64,000 nt of DNA, taken from Neiella holothuriorum (lineage in GTDB: Bacteria > Pseudomonadota > Gammaproteobacteria > Enterobacterales > Neiellaceae). Below, piece after piece: positions 18,608 to 27,923 of this stretch; positions within the stretch are counted from its first letter, which is position 1; each line of letters opens with the position of its first letter. Under the pieces are notes generated by a model that did no database searches, was not told the origin of the DNA, and worked only from the letters and a program-made list of their open reading frames with translations. A program made the translations under genes and the position numbers. Location of the stretch: assembly GCF_019457915.1 (NCBI RefSeq), contig NZ_JAHZSS010000008.1:95845-159844 (forward strand). Reading direction: 5' to 3'.

Positions 18608-19387
18608 ATGACCCAACTTCACGATACTGCGCGCCATGCCATTTCGATGATGGATTTGACCACACTGAATGACGATGACACGGATGCCAACGTTGTTGCT
18701 CTTTGTCAGCAGGCGAAAAGCCCTGCGGGCAACACCGCCGCGGTTTGTATTTATAAGCAGTTTATTCCTGCGGCGAAGCAAGCCCTGCAACAACAGGGCA
18801 CGCCAACCATTAAAATTGCGACAGTGACTAACTTCCCCCATGGCAATGATGATATTGAATCGGCGGTTGCTGAAACCACGGAAGCCGTTGCTTTAGGTGC
18901 CGATGAAGTTGATGTGGTATTCCCTTATCGCGCGCTGATCGCCGGCAACGCAGCGGTGGGCGCTGAGTTGGTGAGCCAGTGTAAGCAAGCTTGCGGCAAC
19001 AAGGTGGCGTTAAAAGTCATCATTGAAACCGGAGAATTGAAAACCGAAGCCTTGATTCGCCAAGCCAGTGAGATCGCCATTGAAGCCGGCGCGGACTTCA
19101 TCAAAACCTCCACCGGTAAAGTGCCCGTCAATGCCACGCTAGAATCGTGTCGGATTATGCTTGAAGTCATTAAAGCCAGTGGTAAGCCGGTGAAATTCAA
19201 ACCGGCTGGTGGTGTCCGCACCGCGGAAGATGCACAAGCTTTTATCGCCGTTGCTAGCGAATTAATGGGCGAAGACTGGGTGACTAAAGACAATTTCCGC
19301 TTTGGTGCCTCAAGTTTACTTACAAATTTGCTTGAAACCTTGGGCCACAGTGATGGCAAACAAGATCAGCAAACAAGTGCGTACTAA
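18608..19387 (+). CDS. deoC: Deoxyribose-phosphate aldolase
   Basis: Class I aldolase that splits 2-deoxyribose-5-phosphate into glyceraldehyde-3-phosphate and acetaldehyde. The length, 259 residues, equals E. coli DeoC. The catalytic residues are present: D102 (VDVVF), the Schiff-base lysine K166 in FIKTSTGK, and K198 in [10 protein letters not shown]. It is the first gene of deoC-deoB-deoD; deoB starts 9 bp after its stop. deoA (thymidine phosphorylase) is absent from the cluster, so pyrimidine deoxynucleosides would need a gene elsewhere. Confidence 0.97.
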   Translation: MTQLHDTARHAISMMDLTTLNDDDTDANVVALCQQAKSPAGNTAAVCIYKQFIPAAKQALQQQGTPTIKIATVTNFPHGNDDIESAVAETTEAVALGADEVDVVFPYRALIAGNAAVGAELVSQCKQACGNKVALKVIIETGELKTEALIRQASEIAIEAGADFIKTSTGKVPVNATLESCRIMLEVIKASGKPVKFKPAGGVRTAEDAQAFIAVASELMGEDWVTKDNFRFGASSLLTNLLETLGHSDGKQDQQTSAY

Positions 19388-19396
19388 GAGGGGCTT

Positions 19397-20605
19397 ATGA
19401 AACGAGCAATTATCTTAGTCCTCGACTCGTTCGGCATCGGCGCCACGCCGGATGCGGCGCAGTTTGGCGATGAAGGATCTGATACCTTTGGTCATATTGC
19501 CGAGCAATGCGCCAATGGCAGCTTGGGCCGCGGCCCTATCCATTTACCTAATTTGGCTAAAATCGGCCTTTATCACGCCCATCGGGAAAGTACCGGCGCA
19601 TTCGCAGCTGGCGTTGATCAGACAATTGAGGCCACGGGTAGCTATGGTTACGCCAAGGAGCTTTCATCTGGTAAAGACACGCCCAGCGGTCATTGGGAAA
19701 TGGCTGGAGTGCCGGTGTTATTCGACTGGGGTTATTTTCACGATAAAACCAATAGCTTCCCTCAAGCGCTCATTGATGCCTTTGTCGAGCGTGCGGGCGT
19801 GGATGCAATCTTAGGGAATTGTCATAGCTCAGGCACGGTGATCCTTGATGAACTTGGTGAGGCTCATATCCGCACAGGCCAGCCTATCGTCTATACCTCC
19901 GCCGATAGTGTGTTTCAGATTGCTTGCCATGAACAAACCTTCGGTCTCGAACGCTTATATGAGTTGTGTGAAATCGCCCGCGAACTATTGGACGATTACA
20001 ACATCGGGCGGGTGATTGCGCGACCATTTGTGGGTGAAAAATCAGGAGCTTTTGAGCGCACAGCCAATCGCCGCGATTATTCGGTATTGCCACCTGCGCC
20101 AACGTTGCTGGATAAGTTGAGTCACGCCGGTGGTGAGGTTGTGTCGGTTGGGAAAATTGCAGATATTTTTGCGCATCAAGGGATCGGCAAAAAAATCAAA
20201 GCGTCTGGCATCGACGGCTTATTTGATGCCACGCTTGGGGCGCTGGAACAAGCCTCAGAGCGGTCACTTATCTTCAGTAACTTCGTTGATTTTGATTCCA
20301 GTTTTGGTCACCGGCGTGATGTGAAAGGTTACGCCGATGCACTGGAGCAATTCGACCAACGACTGCCAGAGCTACTGGCTAAACTGGCTGACGACGACCT
20401 CCTGATCTTGACGGCCGATCATGGTTGCGATCCAACCTGGGCTGGCACCGATCATACCCGAGAGCATGTGCCGGTATTGGTTGTTGGTGGTGCAGTTCCT
20501 TCGGGCTCTTTAGGTCAGCGCGAAACCTTTGCCGATATCGGTCAAACACTGGCAGCTTATTTCGATTTAGCGCCAATGGACTACGGCAGCAGCTTTTTGA
20601 AATAA
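19397..20605 (+). CDS. deoB: Phosphopentomutase
   Basis: DeoB interconverts ribose-1-P with ribose-5-P, and deoxyribose-1-P with deoxyribose-5-P, linking nucleoside phosphorolysis to DeoC. It is a manganese enzyme of the alkaline-phosphatase superfamily. Metal-site motifs are visible: [14 protein letters not shown] at the N-terminus (D10), [13 protein letters not shown] carrying the phospho-threonine, and the C-terminal ADHGCDPTW and TDHTREHVP. The length of 402 residues is normal. AGAGGGG lies in front of the start. Confidence 0.97.
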   Translation: MKRAIILVLDSFGIGATPDAAQFGDEGSDTFGHIAEQCANGSLGRGPIHLPNLAKIGLYHAHRESTGAFAAGVDQTIEATGSYGYAKELSSGKDTPSGHWEMAGVPVLFDWGYFHDKTNSFPQALIDAFVERAGVDAILGNCHSSGTVILDELGEAHIRTGQPIVYTSADSVFQIACHEQTFGLERLYELCEIARELLDDYNIGRVIARPFVGEKSGAFERTANRRDYSVLPPAPTLLDKLSHAGGEVVSVGKIADIFAHQGIGKKIKASGIDGLFDATLGALEQASERSLIFSNFVDFDSSFGHRRDVKGYADALEQFDQRLPELLAKLADDDLLILTADHGCDPTWAGTDHTREHVPVLVVGGAVPSGSLGQRETFADIGQTLAAYFDLAPMDYGSSFLK

Positions 20606-20644
20606 CAATTTGACTAAAAAGGCCGAAAGTACGGCCGTCAATTG
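20606..20644 (+). promoter_or_regulatory. Hairpin between deoB and deoD
   Basis: CAATTTGAC (20606-20614) can pair with GTCAATTG (20637-20644) around an inner GGCCG/CGGCC stem (20621-20636). No T-run follows, so it is not a clean terminator. It may protect or process the mRNA, or be an operator, since it again holds AATTTGA. Confidence 0.4.
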
Positions 20645-20719
20645 GACATATTCGATTGCCACAATCATGAATTAACAGCAGCCGCTGAGCGGCTGAATCA
20701 ATCTTTAGAGGAACAACAA

Positions 20720-21424
20720 ATGGCGACCCCACATATTAATGCCGAACCTGGTGATTTTGCCGAAACCGTCCTATTTCCGGGCGATCCACTTCGCGCTAAA
20801 TTTATTGCCGAAACGTTTTTAGACGACGCACGTTTGGTCACTGATGTTAGAAATATGTTCGGTTATACCGGTACTTACAAGGGTAAAGCGGTCTCGGTCA
20901 TGGGCTCGGGCATGGGGATCCCCTCGTGCTCTATTTACGCTAAAGAATTGATTACTGAATACGGCGTAAAAAATGTTATTCGGGTCGGCAGTGCTGGTGC
21001 TGTTAGCACCGATGTAAAAGTGCGTGATGTGGTCATTGCCATGGGTGCATGCACAGATTCTGGCGTAAACCGCACGCGCTTTAAAGGTCATGACTTTGCG
21101 GCAATTGCCAGTTATGAGTTGCTGAAAAACGTGGTTGATGAGGCCGACAAGCTGAATGTACCGGTGAACGTGGGGAATTGTTTCTCCGCCGATCTGTTTT
21201 ATACCCCAGATCCAGAAATGTTTGATGTAATGGAAAAAATGGACGTGCTGGCGGTAGAAATGGAAGCTGCCGGTCTATACGGCGTTGCGGCAGAATTTGG
21301 TGCCAACGCACTGGCGGTTTTGACCATTTCGGATCATATCCGCACCGGTGAAGCGACCACTTCCGACGAGCGCCAAACCAGCTTCCGCGACATGATGGAA
21401 ATCACCCTAGAATCGCTGCTGTAA
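20720..21424 (+). CDS. deoD: Purine nucleoside phosphorylase
   Basis: Hexameric-type PNP of 234 residues that cleaves purine (deoxy)nucleosides with phosphate to the base and (deoxy)ribose-1-P. The start at 20720 ([15 protein letters not shown]) is chosen because it matches the family N-terminus and has AGAGG 8 bases upstream; a TTG further upstream would add 26 unrelated residues. The phosphate-site H5 and R25 (GDPLRAKF), the ribose-site VEMEAAG and the catalytic Asp in TISDHI are present. Last gene of the deo group. Confidence 0.97.
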   Translation: MATPHINAEPGDFAETVLFPGDPLRAKFIAETFLDDARLVTDVRNMFGYTGTYKGKAVSVMGSGMGIPSCSIYAKELITEYGVKNVIRVGSAGAVSTDVKVRDVVIAMGACTDSGVNRTRFKGHDFAAIASYELLKNVVDEADKLNVPVNVGNCFSADLFYTPDPEMFDVMEKMDVLAVEMEAAGLYGVAAEFGANALAVLTISDHIRTGEATTSDERQTSFRDMMEITLESLL

Positions 21425-21451
21425 AGTAACGCTGCACACCCATTGATGTTT

Positions 21452-21477
21452 AAAAGCCCGCGTTGCGGGCTTTTTTG
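21452..21477. terminator. Bidirectional terminator between deoD and the lipoprotein gene
   Basis: AAAAGCCCGC, loop GTT, GCGGGC then six T. It works for deoD on the plus strand and, through the A-run, for the convergent lipoprotein gene. Confidence 0.92.
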
Positions 21478-21482
21478 TCAGA

Positions 21483-22049
21483 TTAATGCAGCGCTTTTAT
21501 GGACGCCTTAGCGGCAATAAATTTCGGCTTACTTTTACTGTTATTGGTCTCAAATGTAACCTGCTCACCACGACGTGACAGCCAGCGTTTATCAAAGTTA
21601 AACCATGCGCCTTGCTTGGTTTTCTTCACCTTTTTAGCGGCTAGCACTAGCTCGTTGGCCGACGAATAAGCAACTTTCATCTTGATGGTCGGAGACTTGT
21701 GCTTCGCTTTGCCCTCTTTCACCAAATAGACTTTAACGGTTTTGGTATCGCCAGCGGCAATGGTGACGCTTAACGGATAAATATCAAAGGGTTTGCCTTT
21801 GTATTCCACTTGGCCTTCGATAGTGACCGAAAGTAAGTCGCCCAAGTTACAGCCATCGCCCCATGCACGTTGGTAAGCACAGTTTTTGCGCTGGGCTTTG
21901 TTACTTTGCTGGCGTTGAGCGTCTAGGTTGTCCCAATAAGTTGAATCATGTTGCTTCGCCGTTTCGTTCGGCAAAGGGTTCTCCGTTGTCACACAGGCGC
22001 TTAGCGTCACGCCCGCAAATAACAGGATATAAAGTGTTAAGTTGCGCAT
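21483..22049 (-). CDS. Hypothetical lipoprotein
   Basis: Not recognised. A 188-residue protein with a type II signal peptide ending in the lipobox LSAC (cysteine about residue 19). The start at 22049 (MRNLTLYILLFAGV) is used because it places the signal peptide first; an upstream ATG would add 17 residues. The mature part has a Cys pair (NCAYQRAWGDGCN) and a basic, beta-rich C-terminal half (many K). It is likely exposed in the periplasm or attached to a membrane. It converges with deoD across a shared terminator and shows no functional link to it. Confidence 0.7.
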   Translation of the reverse strand: MRNLTLYILLFAGVTLSACVTTENPLPNETAKQHDSTYWDNLDAQRQQSNKAQRKNCAYQRAWGDGCNLGDLLSVTIEGQVEYKGKPFDIYPLSVTIAAGDTKTVKVYLVKEGKAKHKSPTIKMKVAYSSANELVLAAKKVKKTKQGAWFNFDKRWLSRRGEQVTFETNNSKSKPKFIAAKASIKALH

Positions 22050-22364
22050 TGTTAAACCACGAAAGATTCTGTTTGCCATCCGAGTCGTATCTAAAGCCAA
22101 GCTACCACGAGATGGCCGGGGTGCAAATCATCCTCGCTAAGTTAAGGGTGAGATGCGGCGAGGTCAGCCTGTCAATTCATGTCAGATAAGAATGCTGGGC
22201 GATTGTTTTTATAACGCTCGCAGTTCTATAAAAAATAAACTTATTTTCAACAATAACTAAAAACTTATTTGCCTAACCGCGCCGTTATCAAAGCGTTGAT
22301 TGTTGACTAACATTTGACCGTACCATTCATCTCGAATCCGGCAATCGTCAAGAGGCATAAGTTA
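22050..22364. other. Divergent intergenic region
   Basis: 315 bp between the divergent lipoprotein and oxidoreductase genes. A/T-rich near 22205-22275. Promoters for both genes are expected here, but no convincing boxes or repeats were seen. Confidence 0.4.
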
Positions 22365-23357
22365 ATGAAAGCATCCCTAATTAAACGTTTTGGTGGCAGC
22401 GATGTATTTGAAATCGCAGACATAGCAACGCCTGAGGTGAAAGCGGGGCATGTATTGGTTCGTGTTGCCGCCAGTAGCGTAAATACCGTTGATACCATGA
22501 TTCGCCAAATGGGCGAGGCATTAGCGCCGTTGTCGCCGCAGTTACCGGCCGTGTTGGGAATGGATTTTGCCGGCACTATCGATGCCGTGGGCGAAGGTGT
22601 GACAGAGTTTGCCGTTGGTGATGAAGTTTACGGTTGTGCCGGTGGCTTGGCTGACTTACAAGGCGCCTTGGCTGAATTTATGCTGGCTGATGCGCAGTTG
22701 ATTGCGCACAAGCCGAAGAATCTATCGATGAAAGAAGCGGCGGCGATTCCATTGGTCGGGATCACTGCCTACGAAGGGTTAATACGCGCAGGTACCAAAG
22801 CGGGCCAAAAGGTACTGGTACATGGTGGCGCCGGTGGCGTGGGCCATATTGCCCTGCAAATTGCTCGTCACCTAGGCGCTGATGTTTACGCGACAGGGGC
22901 GGGTGAACAAAGTGCCGCACTTATCCAACAGTTAGGTGCCACTGCAATTGATTACAAACAGGAAACCGTTGCTGATTATGTTGCCAATCATACCGGCGGT
23001 GCTGGTTTTGATGTGGTATTTGATTCGGTCGGCGGCGCCAATATGGCGAACTCTTTTGAAGCCGCCGCGCTAAATGGTCAAGTGGCATCAACGGTGGCGA
23101 TGGTTGAACTGGATTTGACATTAGCTCATTTCAAAGGGTTGTCATTGCACGTGGTGTTCATGTTGATCCCAATGCTGCATAACTATCAACGTCAGCGCCA
23201 TGGCGAGATTTTACAAGCCTTGGCAGCCATTGCCGAAGCAGGCGCTTTGCGACCCGTTGTAGACCAACACACTTTTACGCTAAGTGATGTGGGTCAGGCT
23301 CATGATCGACTGGCGAGCGGGCAAGCACTCGGTAAAGTTGTCATTGATGTGGCTTAG
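22365..23357 (+). CDS. Quinone-oxidoreductase-like medium-chain dehydrogenase
   Basis: MDR-superfamily oxidoreductase of 330 residues. It has a GroES-like N-terminal half and a Rossmann half with the NADPH loop VHGGAGGVGHIALQIA. No catalytic zinc-binding Cys/His set of true alcohol dehydrogenases is evident, so it belongs with zinc-independent quinone oxidoreductase or enoyl reductase types. The start at 22365 (MKASLIKRFGG) follows AGAGG; an in-frame upstream ATG adds 17 residues. The substrate is unknown. It stands alone and probably ends at the stem-loop near 23385. Confidence 0.85.
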   Translation: MKASLIKRFGGSDVFEIADIATPEVKAGHVLVRVAASSVNTVDTMIRQMGEALAPLSPQLPAVLGMDFAGTIDAVGEGVTEFAVGDEVYGCAGGLADLQGALAEFMLADAQLIAHKPKNLSMKEAAAIPLVGITAYEGLIRAGTKAGQKVLVHGGAGGVGHIALQIARHLGADVYATGAGEQSAALIQQLGATAIDYKQETVADYVANHTGGAGFDVVFDSVGGANMANSFEAAALNGQVASTVAMVELDLTLAHFKGLSLHVVFMLIPMLHNYQRQRHGEILQALAAIAEAGALRPVVDQHTFTLSDVGQAHDRLASGQALGKVVIDVA

Positions 23358-23384
23358 CCTTCGCAAGCAAAAAGCGGGAACCAG

Positions 23385-23416
23385 GCTAACCGGCAAGTGT
23401 GCTGGTTAGCGGTTTT
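23385..23416 (+). terminator. Terminator-like hairpin after the oxidoreductase gene
   Basis: GCTAACCGGC and GCTGGTTAGC pair over 10 bp (one G-U) with loop AAGTGT, followed by GGTTTTA. The T-run is short, so it is moderately strong. Confidence 0.6.
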
Positions 23417-23753
23417 ATGACGTCGGCTCACTGTCTATCGGTACGGCGAATTTGCCTGTCATTTGCAAGCCGTGCCGCTGTCTGCACCAGGCTCGGTAAG
23501 CCAAATATGAAAGCGCTGCGCTCAATAAGTTAAACAATAAAAAACCGATGAAGGTGCAGAGCGTAATGTACTGATCAACTTGCTCAAGGTTGATTCTCGA
23601 TTCGCCATGCGAGCTGGCAACAAAGCGCAGCATAAAAGTGATGGCACAGGCAAAGGTCACGCTAATAAACGAGGCCAACTGCATGTATGAGTGAAAGCTC
23701 AGTTGGATGCGAGCGCGATAACCAAAGATCTCGGCGGGTTCGACAGGGTTCAT
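23415..23753 (-). CDS. Small hypothetical membrane protein
   Basis: Not recognised. A 112-residue protein with two likely membrane helices (about 26-46 and 65-88) and short charged ends. The reading frame is clean and fills the gap between the convergent oxidoreductase gene and the DUF885 terminator. Its stop lies directly against the hairpin of the neighbouring gene. No ribosome binding site stands out. Base use is like the neighbours. Confidence 0.55.
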   Translation of the reverse strand: MNPVEPAEIFGYRARIQLSFHSYMQLASFISVTFACAITFMLRFVASSHGESRINLEQVDQYITLCTFIGFLLFNLLSAALSYLAYRAWCRQRHGLQMTGKFAVPIDSEPTS

Positions 23754-23926
23754 AGGCGGTGCTTTGTGCTGGAAACCATCTACATAGTGTAGCCAGTGAC
23801 GATTGAGCGGGTAATCATTGATAGCGCCGAATCGGTCATTGTAATGGGCGGTACTGAGCTAAAGCTTACATCTTTTAAATGGCTTAGCTCTATAATATTG
23901 ACGCTCGCTGAGATTTGGATACGCAT

Positions 23927-23954
23927 AAAAAAAGCCCGCGTCACGCGGGCTTTT
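23927..23954 (-). terminator. Rho-independent terminator of the DUF885 gene
   Basis: On the minus strand AAAAGCCCGCG, loop TGA, CGCGGGCTTTT, extending to seven T. It lies 18 bp after the DUF885 stop. Confidence 0.92.
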
Positions 23955-23971
23955 GGTTTTGCTTCAAGGCG

Positions 23972-25765
23972 TTATTTTGCCAACATCAAGTCCGCAATCA
24001 CTCGTACAGGCGCATTGCCGTAACCTAAGAAGGTTTCGTTAAAGCGTTTGATGGAGTAGTCGTCGCCCCAACGTTGTTTCGCTTTTTCTCGCAACACCAT
24101 AATGTCGCTAAAGCCGGCGTAGTAACTGGTAAGCTGCACTTGAGAAAGGGTGGCTCGGCGCCATTTCCCTTCTGCCTCGGCCTGCTGTTGGAACGCCTGA
24201 TTAACCATCAAGTCCATGGCTTGCTCTTGCTCCATACCCAGCACGTGAATGCTGTAATCGAGCAAGGTATTGGTCACCACTCGCAAATTCCATTTGTAGT
24301 ACATCAACCACAGCTCTGGCTCAAAATCACCGTAGCCGGCTTCAAGCATCATGCGCTCAGCGAACACTGCCCAACCTTCGATCATCGCGCCATTGTGCAT
24401 GATGGACTTAATCAAACTTGGCGATTTGTTGGCATACACGAGCTGGGTATAGTGACCGGGAATGGCTTCATGAATGTTCAGTACCTGCATCAGATATTGG
24501 TTGTATTCGCGTAAGAAGCTTTCTGCCTGCTCGGTGGGCATACCATCGAGCGGCATGACGTTGTAGTAGGTGTTGGCTTGAGCATCATAAGGGCCGGGTG
24601 CCTGAATGGATGCCACGGCGTAACCACGCATGTACTCGGGCGTGTGGCGAATGACTAAAGGTTTGTCATCATCAAGGGTCAACAAGTCATGCTCTTTGAT
24701 GAAGGCAATGAGTGTTGGGATTTGCTCTTCAACGGCGTCTTTGAATTGTGCTGGGTCGGCGTGAGTGAGTGACAATTGATCCAGCATTTGACTGGTGGCT
24801 GCCATGGTATCTTCAGGCATTGGTTGTTCGGCAAAGTATTTCGGCCAGAGTTGTTCGGTTAGCTCGGCCATTTTGCTATGAATGGTTTGTTGATCTTGCA
24901 ATGCACGTTGATAAAGCTGCTTGGCGGTGAGCTGAGATTGAATGTCGTATGCAAATTTTTGCTCGTACACGGCTTCGCCTAAGCGATGTACCGGATCAGC
25001 GCCTTGTTGTTCTGGCACTAGTTCTTGCAGGAATTCAATATAGCTGTCGACGGCTTGCTGCGCGTTTGTTAGCGCAGCCTCAAACGCAACCTTTTCATCA
25101 TCGGTTAATTCGCTCGCCATTACTTTGGTCAGCAGCTCATCTCCTAGTACGGAACTCACCCCTTGGTTTTGCTGGATGGCTAGGCGTGTTTGTGGCACCG
25201 CTGGATTTTTAATATTGGCCTTGGCAGCTTGATAGTAAGCGGGGACGTTGGCCAGCCGTTTGGAGATGGTGCGCAATCGTTCCACTTCAGGCTTGTAATC
25301 GCCATTGAGAATTTGAGCAAAGCCGCCGGCAACGTTGTAGCCACTAGGGTCCCACTGCCAGTCTTTAAATTGTTCAATTTGCCAAATGGCGCGCTCAACA
25401 AAATTGGCCAGTAGGCTTAAATCGGTTTGTTCTGCATCAGTTAACTCGGTTGCGAGCAAAGTTGCTAACTGCTGTTGTTGCTGTTTCAGCCACGTGAGTT
25501 CCGCGCTGCGGCGGGCCTCATCGTTGATCGGTAATTGATCGTCATAGTCGTAAAAGCCAACATACAGAGCGTATTGCGGATACATCTGCCACAACTCTTG
25601 GACGAATTGTTCGCCATATGCGGTTGCAGATAACTGACTTGTTGATGCCGATTCGGCCGATGTTGTGGTGGTGTTCGCTGAGTTGGTTTGAGCTTGTTCT
25701 GACGGTTGAGAACAAGCGCCAATAAGCGCGCAGCTAATGAGCGCTGCGAGTACGGTTTTTTTCAT
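23972..25765 (-). CDS. DUF885-family lipoprotein, putative metallopeptidase
   Basis: A 597-residue lipoprotein: the N-terminal signal ends at LIGAC (Cys 18) and is followed by a low-complexity S/T/Q linker to about residue 45. The rest is a largely helical DUF885 domain. HEAIPGHYTQ at 432-441 gives the HExxGH-like zinc site expected of this gluzincin-like family. The protein probably acts on peptides at a membrane surface facing the periplasm; the substrate is unknown. It is a single gene with its own terminator. A second, unrelated lipoprotein peptidase (Dcp type) is encoded about 8 kb away. Confidence 0.88.
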   Translation of the reverse strand: MKKTVLAALISCALIGACSQPSEQAQTNSANTTTTSAESASTSQLSATAYGEQFVQELWQMYPQYALYVGFYDYDDQLPINDEARRSAELTWLKQQQQQLATLLATELTDAEQTDLSLLANFVERAIWQIEQFKDWQWDPSGYNVAGGFAQILNGDYKPEVERLRTISKRLANVPAYYQAAKANIKNPAVPQTRLAIQQNQGVSSVLGDELLTKVMASELTDDEKVAFEAALTNAQQAVDSYIEFLQELVPEQQGADPVHRLGEAVYEQKFAYDIQSQLTAKQLYQRALQDQQTIHSKMAELTEQLWPKYFAEQPMPEDTMAATSQMLDQLSLTHADPAQFKDAVEEQIPTLIAFIKEHDLLTLDDDKPLVIRHTPEYMRGYAVASIQAPGPYDAQANTYYNVMPLDGMPTEQAESFLREYNQYLMQVLNIHEAIPGHYTQLVYANKSPSLIKSIMHNGAMIEGWAVFAERMMLEAGYGDFEPELWLMYYKWNLRVVTNTLLDYSIHVLGMEQEQAMDLMVNQAFQQQAEAEGKWRRATLSQVQLTSYYAGFSDIMVLREKAKQRWGDDYSIKRFNETFLGYGNAPVRVIADLMLAK

Positions 25766-25851
25766 GGCTTAAGCCTATATTAGTATTGTCTGAAGGTAGT
25801 CGATAAGCACGTTATCAATGCGCTTTGTTGCTTGCAAGCTGACCGTTGCTG

Positions 25852-26454
25852 CTAACGGTGCTGGTTGAGCGTTGGTAATGCCAACTTCCAGCGAATAGCC
25901 GTTAAGCGAATTAATAACGTGGTGAGCATGGCAATGGCGCTAGCCATTTTTATATCCATATTACCGTGCAGTAAGGCGGCCAGAACGAGTGCACCTACCA
26001 GCGATGCGGTGGCGTAAACTTCGCGTCGTAAGATGAGTGGTACTTGCCCCGATAACACATCGCGGATCATGCCGCCGGCAACTCCGGTCATGACGCCCAT
26101 GACGATGGCAACTGTCATGGATACTTCGGCACTGAGGGCGCGCGACATGCCCATGACGGTAAACAGCGCCAGACCGAATGCGTCAGCAACATTTAGAATG
26201 CGATAAGGCCAGCCGCGTTTTAGCGGCCAAATCACGGTGAAAATAGCCGTTGCGGCAATAACATAAAGGTAGTTCGGATCAGCAATCCAGAACGGCGTAA
26301 TGTCTAGTAGTAAGTCGCGCAAGGTACCACCGCCAATAGCGGTGACGCCGGCTAAGATAAGTGCGCCAAACGGATCCATTTGTAGTTGTCGTGCGGCCAT
26401 TGCGCCAGAGATGGCAAATACCGCAACACCAAATAAATCCAACGCATACATCAT
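25852..26454 (-). CDS. TRIC-like/UPF0126 membrane channel (YadS-like)
   Basis: A 200-residue membrane protein of six or seven helices made of two repeated halves, each with the family glycine motif: AIGGGTLRDLLL (about 41-52) and VAGGMIRDVL (about 125-134). The family (UPF0126) is related to TRIC cation channels and was also linked to glycine transport. It overlaps the upstream DUF2721 gene by 4 bp. In E. coli yadS follows erpA; here it lies 22 kb from erpA but still close to mtnN. Confidence 0.88.
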   Translation of the reverse strand: MMYALDLFGVAVFAISGAMAARQLQMDPFGALILAGVTAIGGGTLRDLLLDITPFWIADPNYLYVIAATAIFTVIWPLKRGWPYRILNVADAFGLALFTVMGMSRALSAEVSMTVAIVMGVMTGVAGGMIRDVLSGQVPLILRREVYATASLVGALVLAALLHGNMDIKMASAIAMLTTLLIRLTAIRWKLALPTLNQHR

Positions 26455-26891
26455 CGGCGCGGCCGCCAGCGGTTTTTGCTTTGTTTGCGCTTTTCTTCAT
26501 CACACCGCTGTTCAATCACTTCTAAGTGAATGTTGATGGCGGCAGCGGAAATATGAATTTCCCAGACTGACAGTGCCAGCGAATAGGCCAGCATAAGCAA
26601 GCTACCGGCAAACAACACTGAGCCCCAGTATTGATAGCCTAAGTGCAGCAGAAACATGCAGATCACACAAAAGAAAAAGCTGCCTACGCCAAACGCCTGC
26701 ATTTGTTTGATGAGATTAATACGGCGGCGGAAGTTGACCAGCTGACGCACGGTGCGCTCATTGGTCAGATCGGCCTCAGAAAAAGCTCGAACCACAGTCG
26801 CCAGCGTTAGAAAACGGTTGGTATATGCCAATAAGAGTAATGAAATTGCTGGAAACAAAAGTGCTGGTGTAGCCAGCGGGAGCGCCATCAT
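26451..26891 (-). CDS. DUF2721-family membrane protein
   Basis: A 146-residue protein with an N-terminal helix (about 2-22), a charged cytoplasmic stretch containing RRRINLIKQM, and two further helices (about 65-105). This pattern matches DUF2721, whose role is unknown. The start at 26891 (or the next ATG, 26888) is used because ACAGGA lies upstream; a longer frame would run into the CobD-like gene. It lies 17 bp after that gene and overlaps the TRIC-like gene by 4 bp, so the three form one operon. Confidence 0.8.
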   Translation of the reverse strand: MMALPLATPALLFPAISLLLLAYTNRFLTLATVVRAFSEADLTNERTVRQLVNFRRRINLIKQMQAFGVGSFFFCVICMFLLHLGYQYWGSVLFAGSLLMLAYSLALSVWEIHISAAAINIHLEVIEQRCDEEKRKQSKNRWRPRR

Positions 26892-26908
26892 GAGAAATTG
26901 TCCTGTTG

Positions 26909-27877
26909 TTAAATTCCGGCAAATACTACCCAAAAGGTGTGGCTGACAATGCCTGCCCAGATCAAGCTTAGCAGTAACTGTAGATGCCAGTTAACTTGTT
27001 GAAAGCTGGTGATAACGTCGCTGGCTTGTGGCGGTCGGTTGGCGGCTAATCGCGGTTGCCTGAATTTACGTTGTTGATACATGGCTGGGCCACCAAGCTC
27101 ACAACCTAAACGTTTGCTGGCTGCAACCAGTACCAATGCTCGTGCTTTACTTCTAAATTGGCCAACTAAAGCAAGGTGCTGTTGCGACCACGGGCCACCG
27201 CTACTGAGCGCTAGCCAGAGCGCCCAAACGGACTGGGGCAAGACATCGAGTAAGGCTCGCAGTTGTTTCAACGGTGAACCGAAGTAATGCTGCTTGCGCA
27301 ATCGAGGGTGCCATTGGCGCGACAGCTCTAACAGCAACCAGTAGCCAAGCGCACCATAAATACCGGCAATGACATACCAAAATAGTATGCCGACCTGATC
27401 GGTAAAGCTGCGTAAGTAAATGGCTTCAACGGCGCCTTTGTTTAAACCAAGCTCTGACAAGGCGCCGCAATCACGAGCCAACCACGGGCTAAGTAAGGTT
27501 CGTTTGAGCTGTTTTTGCTGGTGGTTGGTATTGGCAAAGCGAGTGAGTTGCTGCTTCATCGGCTGCCATTGCAGACACAACATCAGTAATAGCGTGTCGA
27601 CCACCATGGGGTAGGGCGCAAACTCGTGGGCCAGTATTGGCAGTGGCGCAACAAACAGCAGCATCATCAATGCGGCTAGCACACCGGCCATGGTTTGCTG
27701 CGACGGTGAGCGCGAAGGCACTAATACTTTTTGTTGTAACCGTTGCGCCATATTGCGGATGAACAATCGCGGATGGTACGCCGCGGGAATGGGAAGCAAC
27801 CGCTCGGCAATGATGGCGGCAGTGATCACCCATAGCCAATCATAGCGATTGATAAGTATCCCAATGACATACTCCAT
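26909..27877 (-). CDS. CobD/CbiB-AmpE superfamily membrane protein
   Basis: A 322-residue membrane protein with several helices. The segment AVEAIYLRSFTDQVGILFWY (about 165-185) matches the core of CobD/CbiB (adenosylcobinamide-phosphate synthase) and its relative AmpE. The typical N-terminal CbiB wording (GDPxxxPHPV) is degenerate here (LLPIPAAYHPRLFIR), so enzyme activity is doubtful. No other cobalamin gene is present. It sits between mtnN and the DUF2721/TRIC genes; in related bacteria a cbiB-like gene also lies near mtnN, sometimes with btuF. It could have a structural or regulatory role rather than act in B12 assembly. Confidence 0.6.
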   Translation of the reverse strand: MEYVIGILINRYDWLWVITAAIIAERLLPIPAAYHPRLFIRNMAQRLQQKVLVPSRSPSQQTMAGVLAALMMLLFVAPLPILAHEFAPYPMVVDTLLLMLCLQWQPMKQQLTRFANTNHQQKQLKRTLLSPWLARDCGALSELGLNKGAVEAIYLRSFTDQVGILFWYVIAGIYGALGYWLLLELSRQWHPRLRKQHYFGSPLKQLRALLDVLPQSVWALWLALSSGGPWSQQHLALVGQFRSKARALVLVAASKRLGCELGGPAMYQQRKFRQPRLAANRPPQASDVITSFQQVNWHLQLLLSLIWAGIVSHTFWVVFAGI

Positions 27878-27923
27878 TTCTTATAACTACCTCAATCTGC
27901 CCGTCGTGCCTGCTGGTGACTCA

